Shown here in pieces: positions 18,412-26,597 of a stretch of DNA of 64,000 nt. A program made the position numbers and the translations under genes. Positions within the stretch are counted from its first letter, which is position 1. Each line of letters opens with the position of its first letter. Source of the stretch: Actinomyces wuliandei (GTDB lineage: Bacteria > Actinomycetota > Actinomycetes > Actinomycetales > Actinomycetaceae); NCBI RefSeq assembly GCF_004010955.1, contig NZ_CP025227.1, positions 1,178,001-1,242,000 on the forward strand, read 5' to 3'. Below the pieces are notes generated by a model that did not search any database, was not told the origin of the DNA, and saw only the letters and a program-made list of their open reading frames with translations.

Positions 18412-18813
18412 TCAGCGGTGGTGGAGGTGCTCGCTGACGGCGATGTAGAGCAGGTGGGCCAGGGTGTGGGTCTTCATGTTGTCGTAGCGGCGCTGCCAGT
18501 CCAGTTCCAGGTCCACCACGTCCCCGGTGGCCAGGTCGTGGCCGGGCAGGGTGTGGACGACCACTGCCGCAACGGGGACGGGGGCACCTGTGCCCACCTG
18601 CTCCAGGCGGGTCCTCTCGCGGCGCAGGCGTGCCACCTGGTGGCCGCCGACGCGGCCGGTGTCGGCGGCCTGCCCGCCGCCCTCGGGATAGAACAGAGTG
18701 CGGTCGAGGATGACGTCCTCCCCGCTGACCTCGGTGACGGTTGCCGTGGTCTCGGCCATGTAGGGATCGTGGTTGTACAGGAGCTCGGTGTGATCGTCAG
18801 AGCTGGTCGTCAT
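18412..18813 (-). CDS. Short AlaX-like tRNA-editing domain, C-terminally truncated
   Basis: 133 residues. It has the AlaX/AlaRS editing-domain Gly motif (LFYPEGGGQAADTG, about residues 40-53) and RRYDNMKTHTLAHLL with the HxxxH metal site near the C-terminus. It stops about ten residues after that motif, lacking the C-terminal half with the CxxxH ligands, so it is probably truncated or inactive. ATG 18813 follows AAGGATG by a few bases, and the frame-corrected stop of the upstream PLP gene lies 13 bases before it, so it could belong to that operon. Its base composition is higher in GC than its upstream neighbours. Confidence 0.7.
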   Translation of the reverse strand: MTTSSDDHTELLYNHDPYMAETTATVTEVSGEDVILDRTLFYPEGGGQAADTGRVGGHQVARLRRERTRLEQVGTGAPVPVAAVVVHTLPGHDLATGDVVDLELDWQRRYDNMKTHTLAHLLYIAVSEHLHHR

Positions 18814-18826
18814 GTGTGGATCATCC

Positions 18827-19755
18827 TTACAGGATGTCTGTGTACAGTCCGCCCCGGTCAGGGAAGAAGGTAAGAACAGTGCTGTTGTCTCCCAGGCGCT
18901 CTAGCAGTCTCAGGGATGCACAGTACGCAACTCCCGAGGAGCCACCAACAAATATACATGCTTGGCTAGCCTTCTGCACGAGGAAATAGCCTCACAGTCC
19001 TTCACCCGAATAGCCTCCTGGACTAAGTTCATTGAGTTCTGGATGACCGCTGGAACTCTGTTCTGGTCGCCGACTCCCCGAATGACTGAGGAACCGGGGG
19101 AGCCCCCAAAAGTGATTGACCCCTCACGGTCTGCCGCGTAAGAAGGGGCACCGTGCTTCCTCAGCATCTCCGCTAAAGCCGTGAAGTGGCCTCCGCTGCC
19201 TACGGCAAAACAGCCCGCGTCTATGGGTGCAGATCCATGCAGTTTCAACCGTAGCCTCGGGACTAACCAGCGCCGATAAACTTCCGGATTTAAAGGCGAG
19301 TCGTTTTGGTTCGGCCAGTAGTAGTCGCTGTTAGTCGAGAGAATTTCAGTTAGCAGGTCGTCTCGGCTTTGCTGCATCCCTAAACTAGGATGAGGGATAC
19401 TTACGAGATGGATCACGGCTTGAAGGTGGTCAAGTTTTCGTAGCGTTATTTTGGGAATTCCGATATCAGAAATGAGGTGGACTCTGTGGCCAAGAAGTTT
19501 ACCTGCGTAAGCGAGCCCCACACCCAGAGAGCCGGAAGTGGACTCTATAACTGGTTGCCCAGGTGCCAGTAGTCCCTCCCTTCTTGCCAGCAGAAGCAAG
19601 CCAAGGCCAAGGATGGACTTAAAACTTGATTCCGTTGCAGGGGAGCCAAATATTGCGCGAATCTGACCATTCTGTTTCGGTAGGGTAAGTATTCTAAGAT
19701 CGCAAAACTCATGAATCCTGGCTTCTGCCTCGTCCAATGAAATTGGTGTACACAT
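18827..19755 (-). pseudogene. Fold-type-II PLP-dependent enzyme (cysteine synthase/SbnA-like), frameshifted
   Basis: The ATG 19755 frame encodes the PLP-lysine region (SSFKSILGLGLL), the TSGSLGVGLAYAGKLLGH phosphate/substrate loop and AGCFAVGSGGHFTALAEML. It then runs off family homology after EAISSC and stops at 18910. In the adjacent frame the lost C-terminus is intact: IFVGGSSGVAYCASLRLLE and VLTFFPDRGGLYTDIL, ending at TAA 18827. One extra T in the ATTTCC run near 18985 would restore a single ~310-residue protein. Family members do beta-replacement on O-phosphoserine, O-acetylserine or serine. The gene sits five bases after the exporter. Either a true inactivating indel or a sequencing error in a homopolymer. 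Confidence 0.8.
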
Positions 19756-19760
19756 AGTGT

Positions 19761-20711
19761 CTACGATTCCATTATTTCTCTAGATCGATATATTGCGGCA
19801 AGAAGAGCGCATACTCCCAGAACTTGGGTCGCTGTCAAAATTTCGTCGAACAGAATGTAAGAGTATAGGGCTGCAGCAACCGGCTGTAATAAAATGAAGA
19901 GTGATGCAAGTTGTATACTAATGTACTTAACACAGTGGGCCATCAATGTTTGGCCCAACAGTTGCGATGATACTGCGAGTCCAAGCAGTATCGACCAGCC
20001 CCGTAGAGTCTCCGGAGTGGCGTTCTCTCTAGCAATGGCAGAAACAAATAGGCAACCGACACCGCACCACACGCCTAATATAGTCATTACTTTTAAGGCA
20101 GAATGTCGTTCGCGTAAACTTTTGGTTACCAGAAGGAATGCGGCATAGAAAAAAGCTGTAGCAAGAGCCAACACATTTCCAATGAGATGGTTAATGTGTA
20201 GGGCGCCATTTGCCATAGTGAGCATAAGAAGGCCGGATATCGCAACAAGAGAAGGAAGCAGAAGGCGCCTGTCGGGCCTTTCCCTAAATAGTAGCCACAT
20301 ATAAAGTGCGACTACAAAGGGCACGAGATTTGCCAACAAATTGGATTCTGCGAGAGTGGTATAAAAGAAAGAAATATTCCAAAGGCAGAGATCTGCGCAT
20401 AAGAACATTCCACCATCAAATACCAGAATATTATCTCTGGCATTTAGTCTTCGGGTGCTTTTCGGCTAATCTTCTTTTATGTTCCTTCGGTTACTTGTAG
20501 CAAGATGAAGTGTGCCGAGAATGGGTGCGGCAATTAGTGATCGGTACCCACCGGTTGCCATGGGTCCGATTTCGCTGTAACGGACAAATACGCCTCCTAA
20601 TGCTAAGCAGCAAACTGCTAGCACAACACCAGATATCGGTAGTATGCTATTCTGGGTCAACTTGGCGATGCGCATTGGGGAATGAGCGTTACGGTTTCTG
20701 TCTAACAACAC
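19761..20711 (-). pseudogene. EamA/DMT-family exporter interrupted by an in-frame TAG
   Basis: Reading from GTG 20711, residues 1-81 hold the first two membrane helices (VVLAVCCLALGGVFVRYSEIG). A TAG at 20466-20468 then interrupts the frame. The same frame stays open for 20 codons and continues from ATG 20408 for 215 residues with the remaining ~8 helices (FFYTTLAESNLLANLVPF ... SIQLASLFILLQPVAAAL). Without the stop, this is a normal ten-helix drug/metabolite exporter of 317 codons. The lesion is a point nonsense change, not a frameshift. It lies between the kinase and PLP genes, so it probably exported the pathway product. Confidence 0.85.
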
Positions 20712-20716
20712 GTGTT

Positions 20717-21679
20717 TTATACTCCATATTCCAACAGCGTCAAGACGGGCATTGGTGCGCTATTCTCATTTTCTAACAGGCATTGCTGAATGTAAGACAC
20801 TTTTTCATCAATAGTTTCGTCTTCGGAAGGAAGCATCATCCCTATGGCAGTCCCGCTGTGTGCTACGCATACTCCAAGTGCATCAGTCTCAAATAACAGC
20901 GATAGCGCTTTGTCGAAAGACTCCTTAGGGAGGACTTTTTGATGTATTTCAGCACTTTCAGTGGCGATTGACCCAACTGCCTGGCGGTCGTTTTGCATTA
21001 ACGCTACGTGCATTCTCTTATATAGATCAGAGTATGTGCAAGCCAGAGACTCATTTGGGGTGATTTCTTTGTGAAACTTCTCCGTATCTATAAATCCTCC
21101 TTCGTCAACACCTACTATGGTTATTCCCATTCTTGTTTTGTAGCGTTGAAGTACCTTATGTTGACGCTGGGCGCAGGAGACTATGCCAGGACAAGTGAGG
21201 TGCTCGCCTCGCTCTATAGTAGACGCAATATGTGTGGTTAGTGCTGAAGCAATAGGGGTTGGCGTCCCCGGAAAGAAGCGCCGAAGAAATGCGTTAGTTG
21301 TAGCAATAATATCGGCGGTAGAACTAGAACAGCCCTTTCCGACGGGGATGTTGGAACTTAAGTTCAGTTCCATGGAGGTTATATCAACTCCTGTTTCATC
21401 TGCTAGTTTTTGGAGAGCAGTCATAGATTTCTGCTTGTGAGTGGAGGTTCCTTTTCGTTGGTTTGAGACTGTTCTCAGTGATGCTGTAGTTTGAAGTTCT
21501 TCGACCGGCAGCGTATACAGAAAGTGCTGAAACTCATTATCGTTCATGGTGTACCCTTGAAGAAGTTCTCCAAATGTTCCATGGACGCAGTTTCTGCAGT
21601 TTGTATGGTTCTGATTGCGACGAAGGTGTCTCGGCTTATAAGTATTGAAGATTCTTTTGTTTCTGGACGTTCCAGCCAT
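20717..21679 (-). CDS. GHMP-family kinase resembling PduX (L-threonine kinase)
   Basis: About 320 residues from ATG 21679. GTFGELLQG near residue 35 is the N-terminal motif of PduX-like small-molecule kinases, and SSNIPVGKGCSSSTADI is the GHMP ATP-binding motif 2. The C-terminal VAHSGTAIGMML matches motif 3. PduX phosphorylates L-threonine for cobalamin side-chain synthesis, but no cobalamin genes are near; the neighbours are a PLP beta-replacement enzyme and an exporter. Phosphorylation of serine, threonine or a derivative as an activated substrate is therefore likely. The first ~25 residues are basic and poorly conserved-looking. This is the only intact member of the island. Confidence 0.75.
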   Translation of the reverse strand: MAGTSRNKRIFNTYKPRHLRRNQNHTNCRNCVHGTFGELLQGYTMNDNEFQHFLYTLPVEELQTTASLRTVSNQRKGTSTHKQKSMTALQKLADETGVDITSMELNLSSNIPVGKGCSSSTADIIATTNAFLRRFFPGTPTPIASALTTHIASTIERGEHLTCPGIVSCAQRQHKVLQRYKTRMGITIVGVDEGGFIDTEKFHKEITPNESLACTYSDLYKRMHVALMQNDRQAVGSIATESAEIHQKVLPKESFDKALSLLFETDALGVCVAHSGTAIGMMLPSEDETIDEKVSYIQQCLLENENSAPMPVLTLLEYGV

Positions 21680-21686
21680 GTAGTCA

Positions 21687-21715
21687 ATATTACATGGTGC
21701 CTGAAATGACGTCAA
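21687..21715 (-). promoter_or_regulatory. Near-consensus promoter of the island operon (leaderless)
   Basis: On the minus strand TTGACG (21715-21710), 17 bases, then TAATAT (21692-21687). The predicted start point is at or one base from ATG 21679, giving a leaderless mRNA. This argues against using the in-frame TTG at 21715 as the start codon, because it is the -35 box. Confidence 0.7.
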
Positions 21716-22512
21716 TAGACGTCCGGAGCGTGGACAGGCGGGAAGCGATTCAAAATAGGTGCGTTTGTGCTCGGTATGCTGGGGTGTGTGCCAGTTTGGC
21801 TCGTGATTTCGTGCAAGATACTGGGAAAATTTTGTCTATAAACAATAGTGTTTGTCGTTCGTCTATAAGACGCTGGCTGTTGTGAGTTGTGATGGTGGCG
21901 CTGTAGGGTGAGAGCTAGGGGCGGAGCCGGGGTCTGTATGGGGCAGGCGGTGCCAGAGCGTCCCGCTTGACAGAAGGGTTGTGCCGACGATATTCCACCA
22001 AGGAACGACGTGAGGCCGCAGGGCCGTCTGCGGTTGTTGCCCCGGGGCTGGATGGGTGCCTCATCGCTTCTGTGGCAGCCGAGGCCAATATCGCCCGCTA
22101 GGTCCTGCCAAAGTGGGTGAGGCGCTACTGTGGCGCCGACTGGCGGCTCTCCAGGATCGCTCCACTGCACCCACCAGACGGCCCGCGCAGACTCCGCCCG
22201 CCTGATGGTTGTGGTCACCGACAAAGTAGCCAGCCGGACCTCTTTCCTCGCCAGGCACATACCCTCACTGGCCTTACGCCACCAGTGTATCCCGGCGTCT
22301 GCGCGCCCCGCCTGGGCCGCCACCGCCATGACCCTCACAGAGAAGTGCAGTTTTAGAGGGGCGCAGTTCACCCTAGGCCCTAGAGGCCGGGCTTGCATAC
22401 CCGGATCGTACGGTGGGGACGGGACCTGCCAGGTTCTTCATTTGGACAGGAACAACCCGGGTCAACCTCACGTCATTAGGCCGACTCCCCGGCTGGCAAG
22501 CGACGCGGGACG
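21716..22512. other. Gene-free junction between island and SorC gene
   Basis: The AT-richer composition continues to about 21890, then returns to normal high GC. Long open frames exist on both strands in the GC-rich part, but none shows a recognisable domain, a good ribosome site or a natural residue composition. It may hold an eroded gene. Confidence 0.4.
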
Positions 22513-23541
22513 CTAGCCCCTGGCCGTCGCGCCTCGGCCGGGAGGTGTCCTGGCCCTGACCTCCTGGCCCCTGGCCCTGACATCGTGGACGTGCTGGAGG
22601 ATCGAGGAGGCAGTCTCGTCGTCGGTGACCAGGCCGCTGAGGATGCCGCCGCGTACCGCGCTGACGACAGCCTCTACCTTGTCGCTGCCGGCCGCCACCC
22701 CGATGACCAGGGGGATCTTCTTGAGGTCGCGCAGCGGCAGGGCGAGGGTGCGCGCCGTCAGCGGCGTGGGCACGTGACGCCCGCGGGCGTCGAAGTGGTG
22801 GTCAAGAATGTGGCCGGTGGCCCCGCCTGCTCGGATCGCCTCCCTCACTTCCGCCGTGAGGTACTCCGCCAGGATGTTTCCTGCCCCGTGGGCCTCGATC
22901 CCGGCAACCCCCACCAGCGCCACATCGGCCCTCGCGGCCAGGGCGAGGACGGTGGCCACCTTCTCCTCACGCATGAGCGGCTGCAGCAGGGCCGGATCGT
23001 CCACCATGAGGGGGACCGCCATCCGGGCGGTCTTGGCGCCCAGCCTCTGGGCGATACGGCTGCACACCGTGGGAGCGTCCCGGCCCCAGGCGGGCAGGCC
23101 TCCCGGGACCGAGCCCAGCAGCTGGACGATCGTGCACCCGGGGCGGGGGACCGGGCGCAGGTGCCGCGCCGTGGCAGCCACCGAGCGCCCGTTGCCCACG
23201 GCCACCACCTGGCCGTCCGTGATGGTGTCGGTGAGGAGCTCGGCGGCGCCGCGTCCGATGGCGTCGAGGATGTTGTCGTCGTGCACCGGCGTGACCCGGA
23301 CGACCTGAAGGGGCAGCGCCTGGCGCAGTCCCCGCTCGACAGACAGGATCCTCTCCAGCGGGTGCGAGATGGAGATCGTCACGATTCCCGTCTCCCGGGC
23401 CCGGGTCAGCATGCGAGAGACAGTGGCACGCGAGTACCCCACTCGGCGGGCGATCTCAGCCTGAGTGAGCTGCTCCTCGTAGTACATGCGGGAGACTCGC
23501 AGCAGCAGCTCGATGTCGTCTCGTCTGCCAGCGTCGGCCAC
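22513..23541 (-). CDS. SorC-family sugar-responsive transcriptional regulator
   Basis: 342 residues. An N-terminal helix-turn-helix (YYEEQLTQAEIARRVGYSRATVSRMLTRAR, about residues 20-50) is followed by the SorC/DeoR-like sugar-binding domain (VAVGNGRSVAATARHL ... GVAGIEAHGAGNILAEYL ... GVAAGSDKVEAVVSAVRGGILSGLVTDD). Such proteins bind a phosphorylated sugar. The PTS-aldolase-DhaKL operon 4 kb away is the obvious target, and the AT-rich island seems to have been inserted between them. AGGTGCTC lies upstream of both units. The start ATG 23541 is the first good candidate. Confidence 0.88.
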   Translation of the reverse strand: MADAGRRDDIELLLRVSRMYYEEQLTQAEIARRVGYSRATVSRMLTRARETGIVTISISHPLERILSVERGLRQALPLQVVRVTPVHDDNILDAIGRGAAELLTDTITDGQVVAVGNGRSVAATARHLRPVPRPGCTIVQLLGSVPGGLPAWGRDAPTVCSRIAQRLGAKTARMAVPLMVDDPALLQPLMREEKVATVLALAARADVALVGVAGIEAHGAGNILAEYLTAEVREAIRAGGATGHILDHHFDARGRHVPTPLTARTLALPLRDLKKIPLVIGVAAGSDKVEAVVSAVRGGILSGLVTDDETASSILQHVHDVRARGQEVRARTPPGRGATARG

Positions 23542-23716
23542 GGCACCATCGTAGAGCCTGGCTCCGGGGTGCAGCAGGCTCCGGTGTCGACAGCCGAATC
23601 AAGGTGCGAGAAAAGGCGTTACAGAGAGGTGCTCGGGTGCACGTCTTTTCGGGCGGGGGCAGAGGGCGGCAGCACAGGTGGCAGGAGACGCCGCAGAAGT
23701 GCGTCATGATAGGTCC

Positions 23717-24544
23717 ATGACAACACCGCCGAACCCTCAGCAGCCCAGCCAGTACCCCGGTGCCTCCGGCCAGTACCCCGGTGCGCAGCAGCCCCAGCCC
23801 GGCTACGGCCAGCCAGGAGGCCAGCCTGGTGCTGCACCCGGCTACGGCCAGCCGGGCTACGCCCAGTCCGGCTACGGCGTGCCCGGCTATGGCGCGCCGA
23901 CAGGTCCTGCCATGGGGGTGGGTGACGGCCTGTCCTGGGCCTGGTCAAGGCTCAAGGCCAACCCGCTCGTGCTCGTTGTCGGCTTCATCGTCTGGACGGT
24001 CCTGTCAAGTATCGGCTTCAACGCGGAGACGACCGTCAACGGTGAGACCTACAGCTACGGTCTTGGACTAGGTTTCCTGGGCAGCCTGCTCAGCTTTGTG
24101 CTCAGTCTGCTCGGCACCATCGCCCTGGCCAGTGTCGCGCTCCGGACCGCCGCCGGGCAGCGGGTGACCTGGAGCGACTTCGTGTCCTTCCCGAACCTGG
24201 GCGGAGGGCTCCTCGCGGGCCTCCTCAGCGCTCTGGCTGCTATCCTGGCTGGCGTCCTGACCTTCTTCCTCCTTGGCGCTGGTGGGATCATCGTCGCCTA
24301 CCTGCTGCACTTCGCCGTCTACGTCACCACGGACAAGGGGGTGAACGGCATTGAGGGCATAACCACGTCCACGAGCCTCCTCGCTGGCAACGCGGGCCAG
24401 CTCATCCCCTTCGCGCTGGCCGGGTTCGGCCTGCTGGCCCTCGGCGTCGTCACGGTCGTCGGCTGGGTCGTCACCGTCCCGCTCGTCGAGCTCATGACCG
24501 CCTACGCCTACGTGCGGGTCCAGGGCCACGACGTCGCACGCTGA
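23717..24544 (+). CDS. Integral membrane protein with Pro/Gly/Tyr-rich N-terminus
   Basis: 275 residues from ATG 23717. Residues 1-65 are low complexity with repeated QPGYGQPG/QYPGA elements. Then WAWSRLKANPLVLVVGFIVW begins a membrane domain with about four to five helices and repeated Gly-rich segments (LGFLGSLLSFVLSLLGTIAL). The layout matches a common actinobacterial family of unknown function in which a PGY-rich cytoplasmic tail precedes a six-helix-like domain. It is monocistronic here, diverging from the SorC gene. Confidence 0.75.
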   Translation: MTTPPNPQQPSQYPGASGQYPGAQQPQPGYGQPGGQPGAAPGYGQPGYAQSGYGVPGYGAPTGPAMGVGDGLSWAWSRLKANPLVLVVGFIVWTVLSSIGFNAETTVNGETYSYGLGLGFLGSLLSFVLSLLGTIALASVALRTAAGQRVTWSDFVSFPNLGGGLLAGLLSALAAILAGVLTFFLLGAGGIIVAYLLHFAVYVTTDKGVNGIEGITTSTSLLAGNAGQLIPFALAGFGLLALGVVTVVGWVVTVPLVELMTAYAYVRVQGHDVAR

Positions 24545-24614
24545 CCCGGTTCGTCGGGACCATGGGGTGGCGTGGCCCAGGATGCGTGAGGGCAGGAGGC
24601 CCAGGGCGGGTCCG

Positions 24615-24808
24615 GGTGTCGCCGAGGCTGGTGATCGTCGCCCCGTCCGCCGGGCGCTCCGCCTCCAGGACGGCCAGCGACCCGACCCAGGCGAGCAGGA
24701 CCGCCCCGCTGGCGGCGTAGACAATGACCCTGCCGCGACCCTGCCGCGCAGTGCCGTGCCAGCCGTGCGGTGGAACAGCCGCAGCACCAGCACGAGGCGC
24801 AGCAGCCG
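24615..24808 (-). pseudogene. Remnant of a voltage-gated-like K+ channel
   Basis: On the minus strand one frame reads RLLRLVLVLRLFHRTAG (an S4-like arginine ladder) into ALRGRV. A second frame continues RVIVYAASGAVLLAWVGSLAVLEAER and TITSLGDT, the sequence just before the pore helix of such channels. The frames are separated by an exact 11-bp tandem duplication (GACCCTGCCGC at 24726-24736 and 24737-24747 on the plus strand); removing one copy joins them. The selectivity filter and everything after are missing. Confidence 0.65.
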
Positions 24809-25070
24809 CTGCCGATCGTGCGGCTGCGTCCGGGGCGCGCTGCCCGCAGCCCTGAGGACGCCCTGGTGCCGTGGCCCCTACGTGACAGCTTGGCTCAGGC
24901 AGGAGTAAAGTCGCACGCGTTTGTCCACGTGTCTGTCCACGTGTCGCAGCATGCTCGGGTCTCGCCTCTGGCTGAGCCCCGGGTGCTGCGTGAGGTGTCA
25001 CGTGGCGGATCCGGCGCGCTGCCGACGCTGGCTGGCAGCTGCTGACGGCTTGTTGACGAAGGAGCGATCC
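24809..25070. other. Intergenic, no gene recognised
   Basis: This stretch precedes the antiporter gene. It holds AAGGAG at about 25058-25063, the ribosome site of that gene. An in-frame upstream start at 24921 is open but yields Cys/Arg-rich, non-native sequence. Confidence 0.5.
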
Positions 25071-26525
25071 GTGCACCTGGAGTGGTGGTCTGTCCTGCCC
25101 TTTGCGGCCATGCTGGCCAGCATCGCCGTCCTGCCCCTGGTCCCCGCCACCTCGCACTGGTGGGAGAGACGCTCCAGCCAGCTGTGCGTGGCGCTGGGGC
25201 TGGGGCTGCCGGTAGCCGCCTGGATGTGGGTGGCCGGGGGGTGGCAGGTCGTCTTCGCCTCCGTGGTGGAGTACGCCCAGTTCATCGCCCTGCTCCTGTC
25301 CCTCTTCGTGGTCTCCGGAGGGATCTTCCTCAAGGGCGACATCCGGGCCACCCCGCGCAACAACGTCATCTTCCTGGCTGTGGGTGGGGTCATCGCCTCC
25401 TTCGTGGGGACCACCGGCGCCGCCATGCTGCTCATCCGTCCCCTGCTGGCCACCAACAAGGAGCGCCGCTACCGGGTCCACACCGTGTTGTACACGATCT
25501 TCGTCGTGGCCAACTGTGGGGGGCTGCTGACCCCGCTGGGCGACCCGCCCCTGTTCCTAGGGTTCCTGCGCGGCGTGCCTTTTACCTGGACCTTCAGCCT
25601 CCTGCCGGAGTACCTCTTCGTCAACGGCATGCTGCTCATCAGCTACTACGCCCTGGACTCCTACTACTACGCGCGCGAGCCTGTCGCTGCCGTCGCTGCC
25701 GACGAGACCGACATCGAGCCCCTGGGGCTGAAGGGGTCCGTCAACTTTGTGTTCTTCGCCGTCATCATTGCCGCAGTGGCCTTCGCCCCCTCGGTGGACA
25801 CCGAGGCCATTGAGGCCGGCCACGCCACCCTGGCCTCCTGGTTGCCTGTGCGCGAGGCGGTCATGCTCGCCGCCGCAGCGGCCTCCTACCTCCTGGGTGA
25901 CCGGGAGACCCGCTTCGGGGACAACCAGTTCACCTGGGCACCCATCGCCGAGGTCGCGGCCCTGTTCATCGGCATCTTCCTCACCATGATCCCGGCCCTG
26001 CACTACCTGGACGAGGTTGCCGGGCGGCTGCCTCTCAACGAGGTGACCTTCTTCGTGTTCACCGGGGGGCTGTCCTCCATGCTGGACAACGCCCCCACCT
26101 ACGCGACCTTCTTCGAGATGGCCGGGCAGGTCGCCCACCCCGGCGGGGCCACGGTGGCAGGCGTGCCCGAGGCCTACCTGGTCCCCATCTCCCTGGGCGC
26201 GGTGCTGTGCGGCGCCATCACCTACATCGGCAACGGCCCCAACTTCATGGTCAAGTCCGTCGCTGACGCCGACGGCGTGGACATGCCCTCCTTCGGCGGC
26301 TACGTGCTGCGCTCCTTCCAGCACCTGGTCCCTGTCATCGCCGCCATGGTCCTGCTGTTCCTCGCCCCGGGGGCCTGGTGGCGGGTGCTGGGGGTCGTGG
26401 TGGTCGTGGCCCTCCTGGCCCGTGACGCCAGGCTGCTGACCCGTTCGCGGCGCCTGGCGCTGGCCTCTCCGGAGGAGCAGGCGTCTCGGCCGGGTCGGCG
26501 CGCCCAGTCAACAGAAACGTCATAG
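25071..26525 (+). CDS. Sodium:proton antiporter / citrate-transporter-like (CitMHS-type) membrane protein
   Basis: 484 residues from GTG 25071 (AAGGAG upstream). About 11-12 hydrophobic helices. Ion-transporter superfamily motifs include FVGTTGAAMLLIRPLL and the first re-entrant GLLTPLGDPPLFLGFLRGV, and a matching second half GLSSMLDNAPTYATFFEMA ... ITYIGNGPNFMVKSVA. The paired loop motifs are typical of NhaD/CitMHS_2 proteins. It probably exchanges Na+ and H+ or transports a carboxylate. The last 19 coding bases form one arm of a long perfect hairpin. Confidence 0.85.
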   Translation: MHLEWWSVLPFAAMLASIAVLPLVPATSHWWERRSSQLCVALGLGLPVAAWMWVAGGWQVVFASVVEYAQFIALLLSLFVVSGGIFLKGDIRATPRNNVIFLAVGGVIASFVGTTGAAMLLIRPLLATNKERRYRVHTVLYTIFVVANCGGLLTPLGDPPLFLGFLRGVPFTWTFSLLPEYLFVNGMLLISYYALDSYYYAREPVAAVAADETDIEPLGLKGSVNFVFFAVIIAAVAFAPSVDTEAIEAGHATLASWLPVREAVMLAAAAASYLLGDRETRFGDNQFTWAPIAEVAALFIGIFLTMIPALHYLDEVAGRLPLNEVTFFVFTGGLSSMLDNAPTYATFFEMAGQVAHPGGATVAGVPEAYLVPISLGAVLCGAITYIGNGPNFMVKSVADADGVDMPSFGGYVLRSFQHLVPVIAAMVLLFLAPGAWWRVLGVVVVVALLARDARLLTRSRRLALASPEEQASRPGRRAQSTETS

Positions 26526-26566
26526 GACAACATGGTGCCGCGTTGTCCTATGACGTTTCTGTTGAC
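26507..26566. repeat. Perfect 25-bp inverted repeat between convergent genes
   Basis: Arms at 26507-26531 and 26542-26566 are exactly complementary around a 10-base loop. The arms are only moderately GC-rich in a very GC-rich setting, and the left arm includes the stop codon of the antiporter gene. It may act as a bidirectional terminator for the convergent genes; a dispersed palindromic element is also possible. There is no T-tract. Confidence 0.9.
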
Positions 26567-26597
26567 CGGGGTGAGTGCGCGCCCGCCTGCTGCCGGG

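Larger units (their letters stand above)
18827..21715 (-). mobile_element. AT-richer genomic island: GHMP kinase, EamA exporter, PLP enzyme
   Basis: Three genes on the minus strand, each five bases from the next, are visibly AT-richer than everything around them and use many A/T-ending codons. They separate the PTS-DhaKL operon from a SorC regulator that would suit it. I found no integrase, terminal repeats or tRNA at the edges, so the mode of entry is unknown. Two of three genes are broken. Confidence 0.6.

Noticed and set aside
20466-20468. TAG in the exporter as a recoded (pyrrolysine or readthrough) codon
   Set aside because: No recoding machinery or context is visible, and the neighbouring PLP gene is also broken, so a nonsense mutation is simpler.
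21710-21715. TTG 21715 as start codon of the GHMP kinase
   Set aside because: It forms the -35 element of a 17-base-spaced promoter and precedes the predicted transcript start.
22130-22516. 128-codon plus-strand open frame in the island-SorC gap
   Set aside because: No recognisable domain, no ribosome site and overlapping open frames on the other strand; could not be supported as a gene.
18375-23541. Search for tRNA genes or attachment repeats bounding the AT-rich island
   Set aside because: No tRNA-like T-loop or matching direct repeats were found at either edge by eye.
24921-25070. Earlier in-frame start for the antiporter
   Set aside because: The added 50 residues are Cys/Arg/Ser-rich without a membrane or signal character; GTG 25071 has a clear ribosome site.
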